Source of the DNA: Moniliella sp. 'wahieum'
Lineage: Eukaryota > Basidiomycota > Moniliellomycetes > Moniliellales > Moniliellaceae
Assembly (NCBI GenBank): GCA_003971905.1
Contig: RSEE01000018.1
Span: 186,001 to 250,000 of the forward strand
Direction of reading: 5' to 3'
DNA length: 64,000 bases
The first letter of the stretch is position 1; each line of letters begins with the position of its first letter. A model generated the notes under the pieces. The model was given only the letters and a program-made list of their open reading frames with translations. It was not told where the DNA came from and did not search any database. Positions 47,440 to 57,719 of this stretch are shown here, in pieces. Made by a program: the position numbers and the translations under genes.

Positions 47440-48260
47440 GGCGGGCAGAGGTGGTGGGGGACGGCGATGGAAGGACGGGTGGAGAGGGGGGATATAATAT
47501 CGCCGCATCCGACATGTACACGGAGAGAGGCGGAGGATGAGTTGCTGACTGCCGGCCGCAGCTATTAGAGGGATGGGTGACCGGTGATGGGTCGCTTGGG
47601 GGTGCTGCTGTCGGTCGTCTCTGCTCCGATGAGAGAAACGGCGAGGGGCATTATGTGGGCGCTATGGCCGTGCGCCTCTATATATGAGGCGCTGTCTTGA
47701 TCGACGATCCCAGCGACGCTCTTCCGATGGATGGCTGCCACGGCAATGACATATACAATGTGTTCTGGTGGCGCTCGGCCCCAGGAGCCATGCAGCGCTG
47801 CTTGATGCGCATGTGGCATTCGTGCAAGCGCTCTGCCCCACCGCCCGCTTTCCGCAGCGGGTACACGCCAACCCACTGTCCTTCTCCGATGGGTGGTGCC
47901 TTGTCCCGGTCGCGAGGTACATACTCCGCCCTAATACCCCACCTCCATATCAGAAGCATCACCGCCAGCGGGCGGCGCCACATCACAAGCACATCACGGG
48001 GTGTCTGAATATTTCATGCTGCAGATGCACCGACGCCATCGTCATCGATCATCGATCATCCAGTCATCATCGACCCATCTGCCATGTGAAAGTTTCGACG
48101 CAGCCCAGTGATTTTTTTGTGCGGCTGCAAAAAAAGCAAAAGCCAGTGGGCGCTGAGCTGGAGCCACTCTGCTTCAGCTGCGGGTGCGCGCCAGAGCCCA
48201 CAAACCCATCGTGCGTCCCATCTCCCGTCTCTTCTCCAGCCCGCCCCCATCCGCATCCCC
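47440..48260. other. Divergent promoter region, no gene seen
   Basis: Between the divergent hexosaminidase and BDP1 starts. It contains a TATA-like element (47491-47500) for the former and ATCGATCATC simple repeats (48040-48065) about 200 bp above the latter. Confidence 0.5.
47491..47500 (-). promoter_or_regulatory. TATA-like element of the hexosaminidase gene
   Basis: ATATTATATC on the minus strand, 52-61 bp upstream of the ATG at 47439. The distance implies a very short leader. Confidence 0.4.
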
Positions 48261-51180
48261 ATGTCGTCCCGCACCGAAAAGGCTGGCTCCAAGTTCAAGC
48301 CCATCCTGGGGCGCAGGCCTGCCGCCCGCCCCGCCAAGCCCTCGTCCTCGGCCCCCGGCCTCCCGCCTCCCGCCTCAGCACAGCTCCCGCCCCGTCTTCG
48401 TCCGGCACCGGGTCAGGCGAGGCATCGGCCTTGTCCTCGGCACTGCCTCCGACGCCCGTCGCCCAGGCACACGCCACAGCCACTTCCCAGCCCGTCCACG
48501 ATGCCTCGTCCCTGGCCAGCGCCATGCCCATCCATCCTTCCGCCCCCCCTGCCTCTTCCCTCCCTGCCCCCCTACCGTGGCCGGACCCGCGCTTGCGCGA
48601 CCAAGAATGACCCCCACGCCGTCTCCGGCCCCCTCCAGGGCAGGCATGTCACGACCATCCCTCTCCCTTGCGCAGCCCATGCCGCTCCACTCTCTTGCCT
48701 CTCGCCCCATGGGCAGTGGGGCCAGAGTGCCCGTGCCCGTTCCCCCCCGCCAGGTCCCCGGCCACACCGTGCCACCACCTCGAGCACCCTCGCCCCCTCT
48801 TCAAGCGGCACCAATGCCACCACCCCCACCACCCCCACCACCACTAGCGACCGTTCCCCCACCCCCTTCTCCTGCGCTCCCAGAAACTGCCTTGTTCGAC
48901 CTCGAGGGCATGCTGCAAGCTCCGCTGCCCTCCCTGCCTGGGTTGCCGCACCTCGACGCCTCGGGGTCAAGCGGCATCGATGGTATGGGCGCTACTTCTG
49001 GCATGGTGGCTCAGGAGCCTGTTCCGATTCCGATGGATCTTGCCGATCTGGCGGGCAAACTACGCTCTGCGCCTTCCTCTCCCGCTTCACCCCCGCCCCA
49101 CCAGCGCGCGAAGCGGGCCCGAGCGGAATCAGGTAGTAACGTGGCCTCTCTTCCCGACTCGGACGGGAGCGGATCCAAGAGTGGGTCTGTTGTGACAGGA
49201 TCGGTGGCGGGATCGGTGGCGGGATCGGTATCAAGGCGGCGGGGCAAGAGGAGGGCCCACCAGCCTGTCCTGCCCACCTATTCGGAAGAGAAGGAGCGGT
49301 GGCAAGAAGTGTGGGGGGAGTACCAAGCGCGGGTGGAGGCGCATGCCAAGGTGCGGGCGGAGAAGGCGGAGGTGCGTGCGGCCCGGAGGGAGGTAGGGTC
49401 GGACGTGGAGGATACCACGTCCGAGTCGGAGCAGGATGAGCCGCAGTTGCACTTGCCGCCCGATATGCAGGGCCCCTCCGATTCGGCGAGCATGGCCGAT
49501 TTGACGTCGATGCGGTGGGTGCGGGGCGTGCCGCGGGACAAGACGTTTGAGCTGAGCGAACGCCATGCTCAATGGCGCAAGGGCAAGGCCGACCTTGCGG
49601 CACGGGCCCAGCGTCGGCTCGAGCGCCGCATCGCTCGTGGCAAGGAGTACTGGGAGCGCGACGGCCACAGCGAGGAGTCGGCTTCGGAACAGGAAGAAGC
49701 TGAGCCAGCTGATGCCAATGGCGATGCGCACCTTAACCCCGTGACGGTCAAGCAAGAAGGAGCCACTCGGACCACTCGCCCTCACCCGGAAACGGAACCG
49801 TGGTGGGCCGGTATGAAGAGGAGGAGGAAGAGGTGGTGGGCATGCTGGACGGTGCTGCGGCGGAGGACGAGGCAGAAGACGAGACTGCGCCTCCATCTCG
49901 TGGTCAGGGTAAAGGCAAAGGCAAAGGCAAAGGCAAAGGCAAAGGCAAAGGCAAGGCAAATCCCGAGGCGACCGGCCTGCCTTCCCCGCGCCTGCGCAAG
50001 TTCCAAGAATCGAACACCACCGCCCAATTCCGCATCCGAGACGACGGGACGATTGATGTGGATCCCGACTCGCTTCTGGTCGACCGGAACAAGGAAGCTT
50101 GGGACCAAGCCCAGGATGATGCGCTGGACCCGACCATCATTGGAGACGAGTGGACATTTACCAACAGTGCCTCGTTTGCAGCGACGACGCGGCGAGGTAA
50201 GAGCCTATCGATCACCAAGGACGGCGAATCCGCCCTGGCCCGGAGCAAGCGGTGGAGCAAGCAAGAGACGCAGCAGTTCCTCTCTGCTGTGCGCTTGTGG
50301 GGGACCGACTTTGGCATGGTCGCTCGTGCCTTTCCCGAACGCACCCGACCCAAATCGTGGCCAAATGGCGCAAAATGGAAGCCGAGGACCCGGGCGCACT
50401 GGATGCAGCATTCAAAAAAAGACACCACTCAAGCGCACCTGCACGCCGGGCTCGTCGCGTGCCTCTACCGCCGGCCCTGGGTGCGTCTCGGTCCAACACG
50501 CCTTCGGTTGGCCTGCGTGCCGAGACGCCAGCTTCGATGCTGAGCCGCTCGCATACCCCGCTCACGTCCGTCTCTACCCCAGGCACGATGACAGACACCC
50601 CAGCACCTGAGGAGCCCTTGGACAAGCGTCCTATTCCTTTGTCGTCTCGGGCGGAAGAGGAGACGGAGGAGCCCGGGAGCCCGAGGCAAGCTGCTATGGA
50701 ACCGCCTGCGTTTCACAAAGGATCTGCCAATCCCGAGCTTTTCCCTGACGAACCCGTCCAAGGACTGGAGCCAGAGGAGAATGGAACGATGACGATTGAG
50801 GACTGGGCTCGGGTGGCCAAGGTGGATCTTGATCTGCCTGCCCCGCCAATCGAGTTGCCGCTGCACGTCAAGGCTTCGCTCGAGGAGGAGGCCGAGCGGG
50901 AAGCGGCGCTTGGGCGTAAAGGAATCAAGCGATCCCGCTCTCAGGTCGAAGACGACGACGCATGGGAAGAGGAGGAGTGGAAGTGTTGCCGGACGGGTCG
51001 CAGCGGGTCACCCTGGTCCGGGTCAAGAAGCGCCGTGCTGCTCAGCGCCGAGGCAAGAAGGTTCCTCAGGCACGCGAGATGGTCGCCCCGTCTCGCGACC
51101 ACGCCCATCGGGCAGATGTGCTGGCTCGACAGGCCGGCTTGGCGGCGGGCGAATCGGAAGAATTTGTGGGGTCCTACTAA
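48261..51180 (+). CDS. BDP1: TFIIIB subunit BDP1 (B'')
   Basis: Subunit of TFIIIB, which with TBP and Brf1 recruits RNA polymerase III to tRNA and 5S genes. The ATG at 48261 gives MSSRTEKAGSKFKPILGRRP, close to the conserved BDP1 N-terminus (SxxxKxGxxFxPxxR). A long Pro/Ala/Ser-rich linker follows, with a polyproline run near 48810-48860. Then a charged region (PTYSEEKERWQEVWGEYQAR, about 49275-49335, and MADLTSMRWVRGVPRDKTFE, about 49491-49560), a Gly-Lys repeat tract (49912-49958), DEWTFTNSASFAATTRRGKS, and the extended SANT domain RWSKQETQQFLSAVRLWGTD with FGMVARAFPERTR and QIVAKWRKMEAEDP (about 50250-50400). A C-terminal tail (TIEDWARVAKVDLDLPAPPI) ends DVLARQAGLAAGESEEFVGS and TAA at 51180. 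About 970 residues, longer than yeast BDP1 (594) because of the linker. Four frame changes at least, including one near 50350 inside the SANT domain. Confidence 0.85.
49912..49958 (+). repeat. In-frame GGCAAA tandem repeat coding Gly-Lys dipeptides
   Basis: Seven to eight copies of GGCAAA/GGCAAG give (Gly-Lys)n between the acidic part and the SANT domain of BDP1. The tract is basic and may act as a DNA-binding or nuclear-localisation patch; as a short tandem repeat it is likely to vary in length between strains. Confidence 0.85.
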
Positions 51181-51449
51181 ACCCGAAAACTATAAACTGC
51201 ATTGCTACATCCACTCTGCCCTCCTTGGGCTCTTGCGGTGTCGCACCATAAAACCTAGCATCACCATTGCATCAATTGAATCATCAAATGCATCCTCATC
51301 TCTCTATCCGCCAATAGCCCACACGATCTTAGGCGACATAAAAAAACAGCCCCAGGGGAGCGGGGGACAAGGCAGGAGGAGGCACAAACGCACCCAAGGT
51401 GAAGCTCTGCCGGGCCAAACCAAACTATCAAGCGACGGAACGCGTCGCC

Positions 51450-53112
51450 TTAGCCCCCCGTGTTCTGCTTTGGCGCCGGGGTGGGAGTGGAAGAGCCACT
51501 TTTGCCGCGCGGCAAGGAGGTGGGCGCGGGGCGGCGCCGGTCGGGCTGGCCGAGGCAGGCGACGCTGGGTTGGCTCCAGGACCAAAGGGGAAACTTGGCA
51601 TCATCCCGCCCATGGGCATGAGCGGAGCTTGGGGGAAAGCCATGCGGGCATCATTCCAAACCACCTCCACCCCCGACGGCGGCCCCGAAGGGGAGCCTGC
51701 CGGGGAACCTGCCGTCGCACTGGGCGCTTGGACTTGGGATTGAGGTTGAGGTTGAGGTTGAGGTGGGGCTTGAGGTGGGACTGGGGGTTGGGCTTGTTGG
51801 ATCGAGGTAAGAATGTTGATCACCGTTGTGAGTTGGGGAGGGGAGAGCTTGTCCCACCGAATGGAGACGTGGAGGATCTGGACGGGAGGCGAACCGGGCG
51901 CAGTGGGGGGAACGACTTGGGTCAGGCCGACAAGTACCGCAGGTTCCTTTTGATCCGGTGCCGGCGGACGCGGAGCGGTTTCAGGGCCAACTCGGACGCC
52001 AGTGTGGGTGCCGGAAGCCAAGGCAGAGACGAGGTAGGGTGCGGGAAGAGGGTGAATGCCGGCCTGGGTAAGACGGGTGAGCCAGGTTAAGGGGATCTGG
52101 AGAACAAAAGGACACCCATTTCGTGGGGTGCTGACGCAGCCGGAGCAGTCGCAGTCGGGGCGGGGGCCCGACGAACCCATGCCGGGGAAAACAGGGAGAT
52201 GCACCATGCCAGGAAAGTTCATTGGCACGCCCTGCGGCGGAATGCCAGCGCCGGGTCCAGGGAAGGGAGGGCGTGCACCGAGGCCAACACCAGCTCCTCC
52301 GCCCGCTCCCGGTCCTGCACTGGGCGCACCAACGGGCGAAGGGGAAGACGTGCTGTTCGGCACACCGCCACCCGCCAGAGCTGCAGCTGCGGCTGCCGCA
52401 GCAGCTGCCAACTCGGACTTGGATTTCCTTCCTCTCTTTTCTAGGTGGTGGCTTGGGCCAGGCTGGTGGGGTATGAGTCGAAGGTCCCGAAGACGACGAG
52501 GCGGGCGCAGGCGCGGTAGCAGGTGCAGCGGGAGCGCTGGTGGCAGACGCCGTGGTAGAGGGCGTTGGGGCTGTCGTTCCGGATGGAGGGGAGGCAGCAA
52601 GCTGGGGGATGGTGGTCGTCTTGAGGCGGGGCGGAGGTGCTGCTGGGAAGGGTGGCGCGTAGACGGGGGTTGGCACGCGTCCAGCCGTCGTACTCGGCAC
52701 GCGTGCGCGCTAAGGTGGCGGCCTCGCTAGCCAGCAGCGCGCGTTCATCCTCGGTGGCCAGGTGGTCGAGCTGGAGCAGCATGCTGGTGGCACATGGGGT
52801 GCGGGTGTCGCCGCCGTCGGCGCGGACGAGGGAGTGGCGGAAGCGTGTTTGGAGGGCAGAGAAGCGAGACCAGAGAGCGGTGCAGCGGTGGTCCTCGTCG
52901 ACGGGCGCTTCGAGCGCGCCGTCGTCGGCCGCAACGGTCTGCCAGACGTGGTAGGGCAGCAGGCGGGCCACGGCTTCCTGTGCGCTGGCGAACGGCGTGG
53001 CAGCGGCGGGCGCGAGGGCGGCGTGCTGGTCGTGGGCGAGGGCGCGGGCGCTGTGGGTGGCGGTGCTGGTGGCCAGCGCCTCCCACTCGGGCAGCGCCGC
53101 GTCGAGCGCCAT
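51450..53112 (-). CDS. Protein with GLTSCR1 (BICRA-type) domain
   Basis: The ATG at 53112 opens MALDAALPEWEALATSTATH. The recognisable part is residues about 40-140: ATPFASAQEAVARLLPYHVW, HRCTALWSRFSALQTRFRHS and CATSMLLQLDHLATEDERAL. This matches the pattern of the GLTSCR1 domain (a 'xxLLPYHxxQ' start, amphipathic helices, then a hydrophobic-acidic end) which in animals assembles BICRA/BICRAL into a non-canonical SWI/SNF complex. The remainder is low-complexity: Pro/Thr/Ser-rich, then a polyalanine tract (52390-52420), RGRKSKSE, and an ordered segment QILHVSIRWDKLSPPQLTTV with INILTSIQQ (about 51795-51870), then Pro/Gln runs. The likely end is TPTPAPKQNTGG with TAA at 51450, reached after a frame change near 51530. 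Convergent with BDP1 (269 bp apart). SWI/SNF membership is inferred from the family only. Confidence 0.6.
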
Positions 53113-53348
53113 GGACTCAGGCTGGGACGCTCGTGCGCTTATAGGCAATGGAATTCTCCTCGCTCGCCTGCCGCGCCCTCTCCCAGCGGGTCCAGCATCT
53201 GCCTCCCGGCCTGCCTGCCTGCGCCAATTCCGCCCGCCTATATGTCCCCGCCCATTCCGCCCTACTTTATTGCAGCATCCGTACATCCAGGACAGGATCG
53301 TGGCAAGCAGGCGCACAGCGGTCATTGATGATGCCCCCTTGGCCTCCT

Positions 53349-54096
53349 CTAGTCTAGCTCCAGCTCGTGCGTCTCGAGCGGCGTCTGCGCGGCCCCCCGC
53401 CTGCCCGCCTTCTCCTCAACGGGAACGGCCGCCGCCTCGGGCGCGGTCGCCGCAGGCGCCATCCCCCACTGGTACACCTCCTTGACGTTCCGGGCAACGA
53501 GTGAGATGACGCGCTTGCACGCCATTGACCTATGGTTTGGGAAAGGCAGGGCCATGGCCATGTCAGTACTGGGTACCCCCGTCCAAGTCAGAAGCTAGAA
53601 AGAATCACGTACCACACAGTAGCGCTCACCGCGCCAGAAGGAGCACCAGGGAGGCTGAGGAACCTACCCAACGGGCCCAGCCACTCGCCTCGGCCCGAGT
53701 CGGGGGCAGGTAGAATATGGGCGTCTTGCGATGCCAGGTAGTGATGAGCATGGGGAAGATGGTGGTGAGGAAAAACATCACGACCTTGAATACCAGCGTA
53801 AATCCGGTCCTTGACGTGGCCAGCTTCGCATTCACTTTTTCCAGTTGAGCCAAAGACTTGTCACTGTGGCGCTTGAGCCGAGCCCACTTGGCAAATTGGT
53901 CTTTGGAGCTGGTTTTGGAAAGCTGGCTTTTGGTAGCGAGGATGTCCTTGCGGAGGCGGGTGCGTTCGCGGATGGTGGAGCGCTGGACGACGTGCATGTA
54001 CACGACGTGCAGGCCCTCCAGCAGCACATCGTGGCCCACCCATGCAACCGCCTGGGCAAGGAAGCACACGACGAGAATCAGCAGCGCTGGGTGCAT
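53349..54096 (-). CDS. GET1: GET1/WRB family ER receptor subunit for tail-anchored proteins
   Basis: ER membrane subunit that with Get2 accepts tail-anchored proteins from Get3. The ATG at 54096 starts MHPALLILVVCFLAQAVAWV (helix 1), followed by the cytosolic coiled coil with the family hallmark KTSSKDQFAKWARLKRHSDK and SLAQLEKVNAKLATSRTG, then helix 2 (FKVVMFFLTTIFPMLITTWH), the loop RKTPIFYLPP and PLGRFLSLPGAPSGAVSATV. The intron (53530-53612, 83 bp; GTACGT, branch TACTGAC, ACCATAG) joins VW to SMACKRVISLVARNVKEV in phase, giving helix 3. Ends THELELD with TAG at 53349. One frame change, at a CCC run near 53676 (GGG on the sense strand). About 220 residues, normal. Two AACGTTC-type palindromes lie upstream (54261-54286, 54394-54412). 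Confidence 0.87.
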
Positions 54097-54858
54097 CGCA
54101 GCTGCTGGCAACGCTTTCGGTGGGAGGGCGGGGTGATCGGGGCTGGGTGCAACGGTCACCTCAAGCCGACAGGTCGAGGTGGTTGGTGGTTGCTTGGACC
54201 GGGATGGAGGCCGTGCAAAGCACCATTCACCCTTCCGCATCGCAGCGGACGTGGCAGGCTGAACGTTTGGGTCGAACGTTCAATTGAGGAGGGTGGGGAC
54301 GGATGACGTAACCGGGGAGTCTGATTGAAACGCAGCCCCTCGGACGGGGACTTGAATACTTTTAAGGACAAGGAATGGGAAGCAGTGCGATTTGAAAGTT
54401 GAACATTGAACTGGGAAGATGGCAGTGACATGTGGCATGCGAATGGTGCCACGACCGGGACCAATTAATCAACGCTGCGGCGATTGGCGAAGGTGATCGA
54501 TGATCGATGATCGATGATCGACGATCAACTCGATCCTCCATCCTCCAGTTCCGCCAGGTTCCGCCTTGGCCGCTCCAGCTTTCGGAAGAGCAACAGTGGA
54601 GCAACTGCGCGGAGTTGGCTGCCGCCGTGCAGGGGGCAAGTCGCTCCTGCGCTCGAACCGCAGCTACACTGCTCCTGTGCCTGGGATCGCTCCCTGCCAT
54701 CACTTCAGCCTATAATTCTTCGCCGTGAGACTCGCCAAGCCGCTCTCGAGCTCTTGACGTTCGTGCCCTCTTGCATCTCGATGGCCAATTCAGATCTCGT
54801 TCCTCCCACCCTCTCTTCGCCGGCTCCTTAGGCACACCACCCCTTCTGTCCCGTCGCG
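54097..54858. other. Divergent promoter region of GET1 and the DUF7137 gene
   Basis: Contains AACGTTC palindromes (54261-54286, 54394-54412) and a GATCGATGATC simple repeat (54494-54527). No gene seen. Confidence 0.5.
54494..54527. repeat. ATCGATG simple repeat
   Basis: Four tandem units of GATCGAT/GATGATC type. The same palindromic units occur near 48045 and 29570-29760, always in spacers. Confidence 0.8.
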
Positions 54859-55456
54859 ATGTGGATCCTCCGGCTCGTCCAACCCATCGCCTTCGTCTTC
54901 CTTGCTCTGACTGTGGCTTTGGGTGCACAGGCCCAAAGCCCAGCAGCAGCAAGCAAGTCTTCCTCCATCAGCATCCCACCCTCCGCCCCCGACGGTGCCA
55001 TCAGTATGATCAAGCCAGGGCAAACGGGCGACGCATCGTACTACAAGATTGGGCAGGGCAACCTCATCAGCTTTGCATGGAACTACTCGGACGTCATTAT
55101 TACCCCCTCCACCTTGCATATCTCGGCCGTCTGCAGTGCCAATGCAGTTACCTACGACCTCGGCGGGGTTGATGGTGCATCTACCGAGTTTGTCTTCGAC
55201 CCATACCAGTACAACGTAAATGCCCCAAGTCCCAGCTACCTCAGCTGATGCAAGCCAGCTACCGCTTGCTGATTACCAACCGGACGCCACAGCCTCAGCG
55301 CCAGGTGTGGCCGCGGGCAACTCAAAAGTCACCTTTGCCATGTACCATCCGCAAGCGTACACGCCCTTGTCAGGTACGTCCCTCCTTCTATGGTTGCTTC
55401 AGTTTTGACCTAACATTCTGAGGATATCAGAATGGACGTGCGCACAATGTAGCGGC
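54859..55456 (+). CDS. Secreted DUF7137-type protein (3' end uncertain)
   Basis: Fungal extracellular protein of unknown function. The ATG at 54859 starts MWILRLVQPIAFVFLALTVA, a signal peptide with cleavage expected near LGAQA. Then a Ser-rich stretch and the domain: GAISMIKPGQTGDASYYKIG, LISFAWNYSDVIITPSTLHI, SAVCSANAVTYDL, STEFVFDPYQYN, ASYRLLITN and KVTFAMYHPQAYTPL, with the terminal EWTCAQCSG after an intron (55374-55430, GTACGT, branch CTAAC, ATATCAG, 57 bp). This order of blocks (YYKIG, WNY, tail FxMYxPQxYTPL and WxCxxC) matches my memory of the DUF7137 family; most members then have a C-terminal hydrophobic or GPI segment. A GTAAGT donor follows at 55457, so at least one more exon exists that I could not place. 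The frame changes twice near 55240-55300. Confidence 0.68.
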
Positions 55457-57044
55457 GTAAGTAGATTTCTCCCCACCAAACCGTTAGTGCTGGGCGCCCG
55501 TCTCTTTTGTCGCTATGGGTTGGGGGGATATAATGTCCTCTCACGCACCTTGGGCATCTAGCCCCACACCATTCCGTTCGCAAGGCAACCCCTCTCCCAA
55601 CGTCAAAAGGAACACAATGCCCTATTTCTTTTACGGACTCTCAACATGTCTTTTGTTCGCACATCATCATCCCCTCACCAATGATCATGATCGGCTGTAC
55701 TTCAGTCTCCTTTGTCAGATTTCAGATTCTTTCCCGTTCTATTAAGCAGGATCTACACGTCGAACTGCATGGGCCGTCGACGTGTTGGCAGGGTTAGTCA
55801 GGGGGGTTGACCTCCCTGTCCTCGGCGCGGACGGAGAGTATTGGTCACTCTTCCCTACTAACATAGGGCTCAATAACAAGGAAGAAGAGCAGTGAAGTGA
55901 TGGCCGATAAGAAGCGTGACGAAGGGATGAAGCTCCGTTGCCTAGAGAAAAGCCTCAATTTGATGGTACTCGATGAAGAGGAAAGTGGTTATGCGAGCCA
56001 GCCCCGAGGATGGAGCACACCGTTCTGCGCTTGGTTCTCTAGGTTCGAAAAAAGCATGTTGTCTTCCGGAGCCCGCTTCTCTCCGGTCCTGAGAAAGGCT
56101 CGATGAGCAAGTTCGATTCCCCTTTGATGGTACACAACTCTGACATTTGCTCTAATGATGCGGATAAGGAAATCTCGATGCGCACCCACGGGCGGTTCTT
56201 ATGTCTCTCCCCTACACAGGCCAACGCGTTCCTGATGTTGCGGTGGCTACTACTGTCGATGATGCCAACGAGACAGCCCGTAGTGCTCTCGGTACTCCTG
56301 GTGTGGAAGAATTGGACTTGGATTTTACCTCGGCCTCCGTCCCAGCACTTGCGCCCGCTACTTGCTTCCAGCCTACCTCGACTCTGACACTGATCTTACC
56401 CACTTATCCTTTCCCTGTGACGTGATATGGGCACGTCAACCACTCAGGCGAAGATAGTACCTTCTCCCCTGTGTCAGAACAAGCCGACTCGTTGAGGATG
56501 GGGGTGAGCCGAAACCTTGGTCCCAGGACGGGGACAAACCCGTCCAGCACTCGATCCTGTCGCGTCCGTGCCCGAAGAGAACTTACCGCGGATGAGGCGC
56601 GGGTCTTCTCTTCCGCTTTCAAATTTGTGGATGCACCAGTGGTCGTGCCTAAACTCACGGCACCATCCAAGTATGCTTCCTGTGCGCCCCATCCTCCCAC
56701 CCAAGTCACCCAGCCAGGCTGAAAACTGCAAGTCCACAGTGGTAGAGAGGGGGATGCTAGAGAAGGGGACGCAATGATACTTGCGGGCCGAGTGACCGGT
56801 TGTCTGGTGACCGGTGAGACCAGATCGATCGGTGATTCGATGAGCTTAATGAGCATTTGCAATTGTTTTTTTTCTTTTTTTTCAAATGCCGACCTATCTA
56901 GACCGACCCCGGCCAAGTTTTTTGTTGTGGCTACGATCGGACACGAGTACCATTCACTTACTGATCCACCATGCCAGGCCAAGACAGGCATCGCAGACGA
57001 CAACCGATGCCGCTTTACAACCATCCTCCGAATCTTCCCATACC
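55457..57044. other. Region with last exon(s) of the DUF7137 gene and a possible extra gene
   Basis: Starts with the GTAAGT donor of the preceding gene. Candidate acceptors are CCGTTAG (55487), which would give an intron of about 31 bp, and TTAAGCAG (55749). Part of this stretch may hold a separate gene (next entry). The remaining part before SYF2 has a T-rich run (56870-56882) and no clear gene. Confidence 0.35.
55897..56722 (+). CDS. Possible gene fragments, unrecognised
   Basis: Plus-strand pieces look coding but do not join: MADKKRDEGMKLRCLEKSLN (near 55900), after a good acceptor TCCCCTACACAG (56220) a piece with VDDANETARSALGTPGVEEL (about 56250-56320), and ARRELTADEARVFSSAFKFV with DAPVVVPKLTAPS (about 56570-56670). 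They might be further exons of the DUF7137 gene's transcript, a small separate gene, or a gene remnant. No family recognised. Confidence 0.25.
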
Positions 57045-57719
57045 ATGATCCCTGACGTGCCTCCTCCGCCAGGGCGCACACTTGCTGATCGGAGGGCGGC
57101 GCTGGAACGGCTCAAGGTGGCCAAAGGCCAAGCTGGTCGGGCCAATGCCAAAGTGCTGGCTGCGTCCGAAGCTGGGTCCAAGAAGGCGCTCATGGGACGG
57201 ACGAGCGAGCACAAGGCACGTAAATTGGCTGCAGCGCAGGCTGAGCTGGACCGGCTCGAGGCGGAGGCGCGGGGGGAGGATGCAGATCGGTTGGCGCATT
57301 GGAACTACTCGGTCGAAGAGACGGAACGCTGGAGCGCCACATGGAGGCCAAAGCGGCGGTAAAAGATCAAGGTGCCGTGGACCATACGACCGCGGCAGAG
57401 AGCGTATGCGCGCAAGGTGCGTGCCCTCCCTTGCCCGCCTACGTCCCAGCGGGACACGGGGCGGCAGGCGGGTGAGGAGCCAGAGGAAGGATATGGCTCG
57501 CATGCCCCTTCCGCCGAGGCGGTGGATGCGGTTGTGGAGCACATGGCTGCTGAAGCGACCAATCGCGCGTCGCGCAGCCGCAAGCGCGCTACTGACCCTG
57601 AAGCCGAAGTCACTTACATTAACGAACGCAATCGTCAGTTCAACGACCGTGTGTCGCGCTTCTACGACCGCTACACCAAGGAAATCCGAGACAATCTTGA
57701 GCGCGGCACCGCGCTTTAG
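57045..57719 (+). CDS. SYF2: Pre-mRNA splicing factor SYF2
   Basis: Component of the Prp19-associated (NTC) complex of the active spliceosome. The ATG at 57045 starts MIPDVPPPPGRTLADRRAAL followed by a helical charged stretch (ERLKVAKGQAGRANAKVLAA), then the SYF2 core: HWNYSVEETERW (family NWxYTxEExExW), QRAYARKVRAL (family AYKRxVRxL), and the diagnostic C-terminus EVTYINERNRQFNDRVSRFY, DRYTKEIRDNLERGTAL, ending in TAG at 57719 after the invariant ERGTAL. About 225 residues, at the short end of the family. The frame changes twice between 57330 and 57400, where ERW should continue as ERHMEAKA; a 36-bp intron at 57417-57452 (GTGCGT...CCCAG) is conceivable, but continuous reading keeps the conserved KVRAL, so I prefer no intron. 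No promoter element was identified. Confidence 0.9.

Noticed and set aside
56100-56130. GTTCGATTCC resembling a tRNA B box
   Set aside because: The bases around it do not form a T stem, and no A box or acceptor stem is found upstream.
57417-57452. A 36-bp GTGCGT...CCCAG intron in SYF2
   Set aside because: It would remove the conserved part of KVRAL and is half the length of the other introns; continuous reading fits the family better.
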